DNA from: Desulfobacterales bacterium
GTDB lineage: Bacteria; Desulfobacterota; Desulfobacteria; Desulfobacterales; JAFDCJ01
DNA: 9,497 nt
Direction: 5' to 3'
Assembly: GCA_020345785.1 (NCBI GenBank)
Contig: CP070771.1
Location: 6,195,744-6,205,240, forward strand
In this document: piece after piece, positions 7,271 through 9,497 of the stretch
How positions within the stretch are numbered: the stretch's first letter is position 1
Layout of the letters: every line of letters starts with the position of its first letter
Translations under genes and position numbers: made by a program
The notes under the pieces: model-generated
What the model saw: the letters and a program-made list of their open reading frames with translations, nothing else
Database searches by the model: none
Told to the model about the DNA's origin: nothing

Positions 7271-7486
7271 TTTTTCCCGAATTTTATTGATTTTATGAGG
7301 CAATTGATCATTATTGCTATTTCTTCGCCCAATGCTTTGAGTTCTGCCAGCGTTTTAACCTCTATCCATTTTAATTTATTAATAAGTATTAGTAAACTAA
7401 TCGTTTCAAATAGCGAACCGCTAGCGAATCGCGGGCGACGTAAAGGTAGTGGATAAACTCTTTATCCTTTATTCTCCTGATGTTTC
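7267..7486 (-). pseudogene. Degraded four-helix-bundle (S23 / 23S rRNA intervening-sequence-protein-like) gene
   Basis: Translating the minus strand in shifted frames recovers the C-terminal half of a four-helix-bundle protein: KDKEFIHYLYVAR (from 7469), then SLFETISLL, then a helix running LAELKALGEEIAIMINCLIKSIK to a TAA at 7269-7267. The frames are broken by an 11-base tandem duplication at 7411-7432; removing one copy joins them as VARGSLFETI, the family's conserved junction. A second break, apparently one lost base near 7478, would reconnect an upstream ETS to RRIKDKEF, recalling the AEGTSR motif. No intact N-terminal half or start is visible. The family is known from open reading frames inside 23S rRNA intervening sequences and as stand-alone genes. 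The remnant lies between inverted arrays A and B. Confidence 0.75.
7411..7432. repeat. 11-base tandem duplication that frameshifts the four-helix-bundle gene
   Basis: TAGCGAACCGC (7411-7421) is followed directly by TAGCGAATCGC (7422-7432); they differ at one base. Eleven is not a multiple of three, so the second copy shifts the frame, and deleting it restores a conserved protein sequence. Confidence 0.8.
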
Positions 7487-7522
7487 ATTAGTGCATTTAA
7501 TGTAATGATAATCAATCGGCAT

Positions 7523-7602
7523 ATAAACTTACGAGCTCATTAACTCACTAACTCAGGAACTTACCAGCTCACGAACTTATGAGCCCACCAACTATAAGCT
7601 AT
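7523..7602. repeat. Octanucleotide array B (10 units, consensus AYSARCTY on the plus strand)
   Basis: Ten units in 8-base phase, for example ACGAGCTC, ATTAACTC, ACTAACTC, ACCAGCTC, ACGAACTT and ATGAGCCC. The consensus is the reverse complement of array A. A perfect 14-base match, AGCTCACGAACTTA at 7566-7579, is the reverse complement of 7163-7176 in array A. The array ends four bases before the hepT stop codon (7607-7609). Confidence 0.85.
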
Positions 7603-7606
7603 TTCA

Positions 7607-8026
7607 TTATTCTCCATAGCGGTCGATGACAATAGATTTGAACTTCACCAGGTCTTTGACATCCTTATTTATATACTTATGAACGTTTAAATCGTCGATA
7701 GTTCCATAGAGATGAACGAGCCGGTTGCGAAATTTTGCCATTTGCTGCAATCTTTTCCCCAGATCTTCCGGCAATAGAGCTTGTTCTTCTAAAACTTTGA
7801 ACGAATCCGCATAGTCTTGAGGAACTCTAAATTTCTCGGCAGCGATAATATGATTGGCGACATCCAAACAGCATTCGATACTTACCTGAAGATAATATTT
7901 GGCACTTCCAATTAGGATTTTATCCTTCAAAAATTTGTCCATCGGCGTTTTAGCGATTTTTCTCAACAACTTTAGATATTCATCCAATAGAGTAAATTTT
8001 TCGAAAATTTTTTCAAGGGAAACCAT
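7607..8026 (-). CDS. hepT: HepT-type HEPN toxin (DUF86-like), type VII toxin-antitoxin
   Basis: Counted from the ATG at 8026, this 139-residue helical protein carries the catalytic Rx4HxY motif as R100-N-R-L-V-H105-L-Y107 near its C-terminus, the hallmark of HepT RNase toxins. By family knowledge the arginine and histidine cut RNA, and the tyrosine is the residue that MntA modifies with AMP to silence the toxin. A GGAG at 8036-8033 lies six bases before the ATG at 8026 and supports that start; an upstream TTG at 8038 is open but unsupported. The gene follows mntA closely (about 20 bases from the 8026 start) on the same strand. Its sequence is visibly AT-richer than the sugar genes, which suggests separate acquisition. 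Array B begins immediately after its stop codon. Confidence 0.9.
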   Translation of the reverse strand: MVSLEKIFEKFTLLDEYLKLLRKIAKTPMDKFLKDKILIGSAKYYLQVSIECCLDVANHIIAAEKFRVPQDYADSFKVLEEQALLPEDLGKRLQQMAKFRNRLVHLYGTIDDLNVHKYINKDVKDLVKFKSIVIDRYGE

Positions 8027-8032
8027 GATCAT

Positions 8033-8036
8033 CTCC
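8033..8036 (-). promoter_or_regulatory. Ribosome-binding site that decides the hepT start
   Basis: The minus strand reads GGAG, ATGATC, ATG. The six-base spacing favours the ATG at 8026-8024 over the ATG at 8032-8030, which would touch the site directly, and over the TTG at 8038. Confidence 0.6.
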
Positions 8037-8047
8037 AAGATGGCAAC

Positions 8048-8482
8048 TTATTCAGATAATTCTGTTTTAAAATAGGTTCGTTGGTATGCCTCAATTACCG
8101 GCCTGAAATCAAAATAAGCGCCAAGTACGCATTTTTCGAAAATTACGCGTTCAATTTCATCGGCAGAATATATTCGAATTCCTTCGGTAACAATTTTTCC
8201 CTTGACTGTAAGCGGCAAAGTATTGACTATTCGCACCTCCGACTTTGCCTGGCAATTCAATTTCTGATCAAGCTGAAGCGACAGCGTCAACTCTAATTCC
8301 AAACCCTCTTGAATAGCATGGTCTTCAACAAAAATTGCTATATCGATATCACTAAACGGATGGACCACCCCGATGGCATAGCTTCCGTACAAATAGGAAA
8401 ATAAGACGGGTTGATTTTTGAAAATGCCGGGGGCCTCGGTGAATAAAATTTCTTTAATTTGTTCTGGTGTTAAAGTAAGCAT
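8048..8482 (-). CDS. mntA: MntA-type nucleotidyltransferase antitoxin, type VII toxin-antitoxin
   Basis: The 144-residue protein has a minimal nucleotidyltransferase core: G33-S34, ten residues, then D45-I-D47 (GSx10DxD). The third carboxylate position (usually Asp in a VDLVDLN-like strand) aligns by eye with E82 in SEVRIVN, a conservative change. In characterised systems MntA uses ATP to AMPylate the tyrosine of the Rx4HxY motif in HepT, and that motif is intact in the next gene. The ATG at 8482 has no strong ribosome-binding site. Here mntA precedes hepT, so the antitoxin is made first. The pair interrupts what would otherwise be a continuous sugar operon, lying between the dehydrogenase and the aminotransferase, with 8-base repeat arrays on both sides. 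Family assignment is firm; regulation is not visible. Confidence 0.9.
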   Translation of the reverse strand: MLTLTPEQIKEILFTEAPGIFKNQPVLFSYLYGSYAIGVVHPFSDIDIAIFVEDHAIQEGLELELTLSLQLDQKLNCQAKSEVRIVNTLPLTVKGKIVTEGIRIYSADEIERVIFEKCVLGAYFDFRPVIEAYQRTYFKTELSE

Positions 8483-8494
8483 TTCTTAAAGTTA

Positions 8495-8533
8495 AACCAC
8501 TCACGAACTTATCACTTACGAACTCATGAGCTC
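8495..8533. repeat. Octanucleotide array C (about 5 units, same orientation as array B)
   Basis: Units AACCACTC, ACGAACTT, a 7-base unit ATCACTT, ACGAACTC and ATGAGCTC. The 13 bases CTCACGAACTTAT at 8500-8512 also occur at 7568-7580 in array B, as a direct repeat around the mntA-hepT pair. The array runs into the dehydrogenase gene and supplies its stop codon. Confidence 0.75.
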
Positions 8534-9497
8534 CTTGCGGCTCTTACATCGTCTTTTATCCGCTTCACATGACCGCGGCCCAAACCTTTGACTTCACAAC
8601 CAAGCTCGAAGTATCGCCGGATGTTATCGTCATTTAAAATACCAAAGCAATCAATGACGGCCAGCGGCTTACCGGCCATTGCGACGATTCGATCGGGGTC
8701 AAGCGTCAGGTATTCACGGTGGCGAACGGCAAACACCATCGCATCTGAACCTTTAAGTGTTTCTTCGATGGTTTTCATCATACGCATTTCGCTGAGCTTT
8801 TCCTGGTTGCGGAAAAACCGGGCCATGGAGTGATCGGGAGACGGATAAGTATCCTGCTTTTCCATCTCCCACCAATGCTTGACATATGGATCGTGGGCCA
8901 CGACATCTGCCCCCATTTCGGTCAGTTTGCGGACGATTACCTCCGACCCGCTGTAGCGGGTGTCACCGACATCCTGCCGGTAAGAAGCGCCGAGAACCGC
9001 AATTTTACAGGCCGCCACGATTTTGCCCATGTTGCGCAAGGCATCACGAACCAGCTGGGTCGCCCGAAGCCCTCGGCTATCATTAATGTCAATGGATAAC
9101 GGTGTGATTTTAAATATTTCGTCTTCAAATCCCATCAAGGTGTGATAAGACCATACCCCCAGGCCGCCGTCTTTGGGCAAACAGTAGCCGCCGATGCCGG
9201 GCCCCGGAAAAATGATGTTTGAGTGGGTGGGACGCACCTTGATCGCCTCGATCACCTTGAGCAAATCAACCCCGTTTCGCTCGGCAAAAACACTCCACTC
9301 ATCAAGAAAAGCGAGGATCGACGCCCGATATGAGTTTTCTACAATTTTGCAGGTTTCGCTTTCAATCGGACGATCAAGCACTGTTAGCGGGTATTTGCCC
9401 ACATTGATAACCTCACTGAGAAATCGGGTGACCCGATTTCTGGCCGCTTCGTTAATACCGCTGCACACCCGCCAAAAATCCCGAATTGACGCCACAT
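8524..9497 (-). CDS. Nucleotide-sugar 6-dehydrogenase (UDP-Glc/GlcNAc/ManNAc dehydrogenase family, WbpA-like), 5' end cut by window
   Basis: The visible 323 residues cover the central helix, the catalytic loop and the C-terminal domain of a UDP-sugar 6-dehydrogenase. GPGIGGYCLPKD contains the catalytic cysteine (C105 of the visible part), preceded by ENSYRASILAFLDEW and followed by the second nucleotide-binding domain (KIAVLGASYRQDVGDTRYS). The NAD-binding N-terminal Rossmann domain lies beyond the right edge; the GTG near 9495 is an internal codon and not the start. The enzyme oxidises C6 of a UDP-hexose in two NAD-dependent steps to a uronic acid. With WbpE- and WbpB/D-like partners in the window, UDP-GlcNAc is the most economical substrate, by inference; UDP-glucose and UDP-ManNAc remain possible. 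The last codons and the stop lie in array C. Confidence 0.88.
   Translation of the reverse strand, partial: VASIRDFWRVCSGINEAARNRVTRFLSEVINVGKYPLTVLDRPIESETCKIVENSYRASILAFLDEWSVFAERNGVDLLKVIEAIKVRPTHSNIIFPGPGIGGYCLPKDGGLGVWSYHTLMGFEDEIFKITPLSIDINDSRGLRATQLVRDALRNMGKIVAACKIAVLGASYRQDVGDTRYSGSEVIVRKLTEMGADVVAHDPYVKHWWEMEKQDTYPSPDHSMARFFRNQEKLSEMRMMKTIEETLKGSDAMVFAVRHREYLTLDPDRIVAMAGKPLAVIDCFGILNDDNIRRYFELGCEVKGLGRGHVKRIKDDVRAARSS

Noticed and set aside
7267..7486. Diversity-generating retroelement accessory protein (Avd)
   Set aside because: Avd shares the four-helix-bundle fold, but no reverse transcriptase or template and variable repeats are seen nearby.
7143..7602. Possible CRISPR array
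   Set aside because: The units are 8 bases, contiguous and degenerate, with no unique spacers between longer identical repeats.
9493..9497. GTG or ATG at the right edge as the start of the dehydrogenase
   Set aside because: The NAD-binding domain expected before the visible part is missing, so the gene must continue beyond the window.

Overview
This window looks like part of a bacterial surface-polysaccharide (O-antigen, capsule or exopolysaccharide) locus. Every gene I can support lies on the minus strand, so transcription runs from high to low coordinates. Protein styles (a WbpB-WbpD type fusion, an SQD1-like synthase, MNT-HEPN pairs, a degraded four-helix-bundle gene) and the short degenerate intergenic repeats recall environmental Gram-negatives such as Desulfobacterota. 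That placement is a low-confidence impression from memory and is not shown by the sequence.

In transcription order: a nucleotide-sugar 6-dehydrogenase cut by the right edge (8524-9497); a canonical type VII toxin-antitoxin pair, MntA then HepT (8482-7607); a broken four-helix-bundle (S23/IVP-like) gene inside a repeat-rich stretch (about 7490-7267); a DegT/WbpE-type PLP aminotransferase (7142-5931); a soluble CapD/WbpM-like UDP-GlcNAc 4,6-dehydratase (5909-4812); a GalE-like NAD-dependent epimerase (4762-3758); an SQD1/SqdB-like UDP-sulfoquinovose synthase (3707-2547); a 203-base gap with a hairpin; a WbpB-WbpD type fusion of 3-dehydrogenase and N-acetyltransferase (2343-646); then a second, different MNT-HEPN pair (665-348 and 358-1), whose HEPN gene is cut by the left edge.

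The dehydrogenase, aminotransferase and fusion protein together could cover the WbpA, WbpB, WbpE and WbpD steps from UDP-GlcNAc to a UDP-2,3-diacetamido-2,3-dideoxyuronic acid. The 4,6-dehydratase, the epimerase and the sulfoquinovose synthase would supply other sugars, including possibly a sulfonated one. No glycosyltransferase, flippase or polymerase is in the window.

The most unusual structure is three degenerate arrays with an 8-base period (7143-7270, 7523-7602, 8495-8533). They sit exactly at gene borders and bracket first the four-helix-bundle pseudogene (arrays inverted) and then the MntA-HepT pair (arrays direct). Separate tracts with a 7-base period lie inside coding sequence: at the N-terminus and domain junction of the fusion protein, and in an apparent insertion in the aminotransferase. 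Small repeats therefore seem to have shaped both the gene order and the proteins of this locus.
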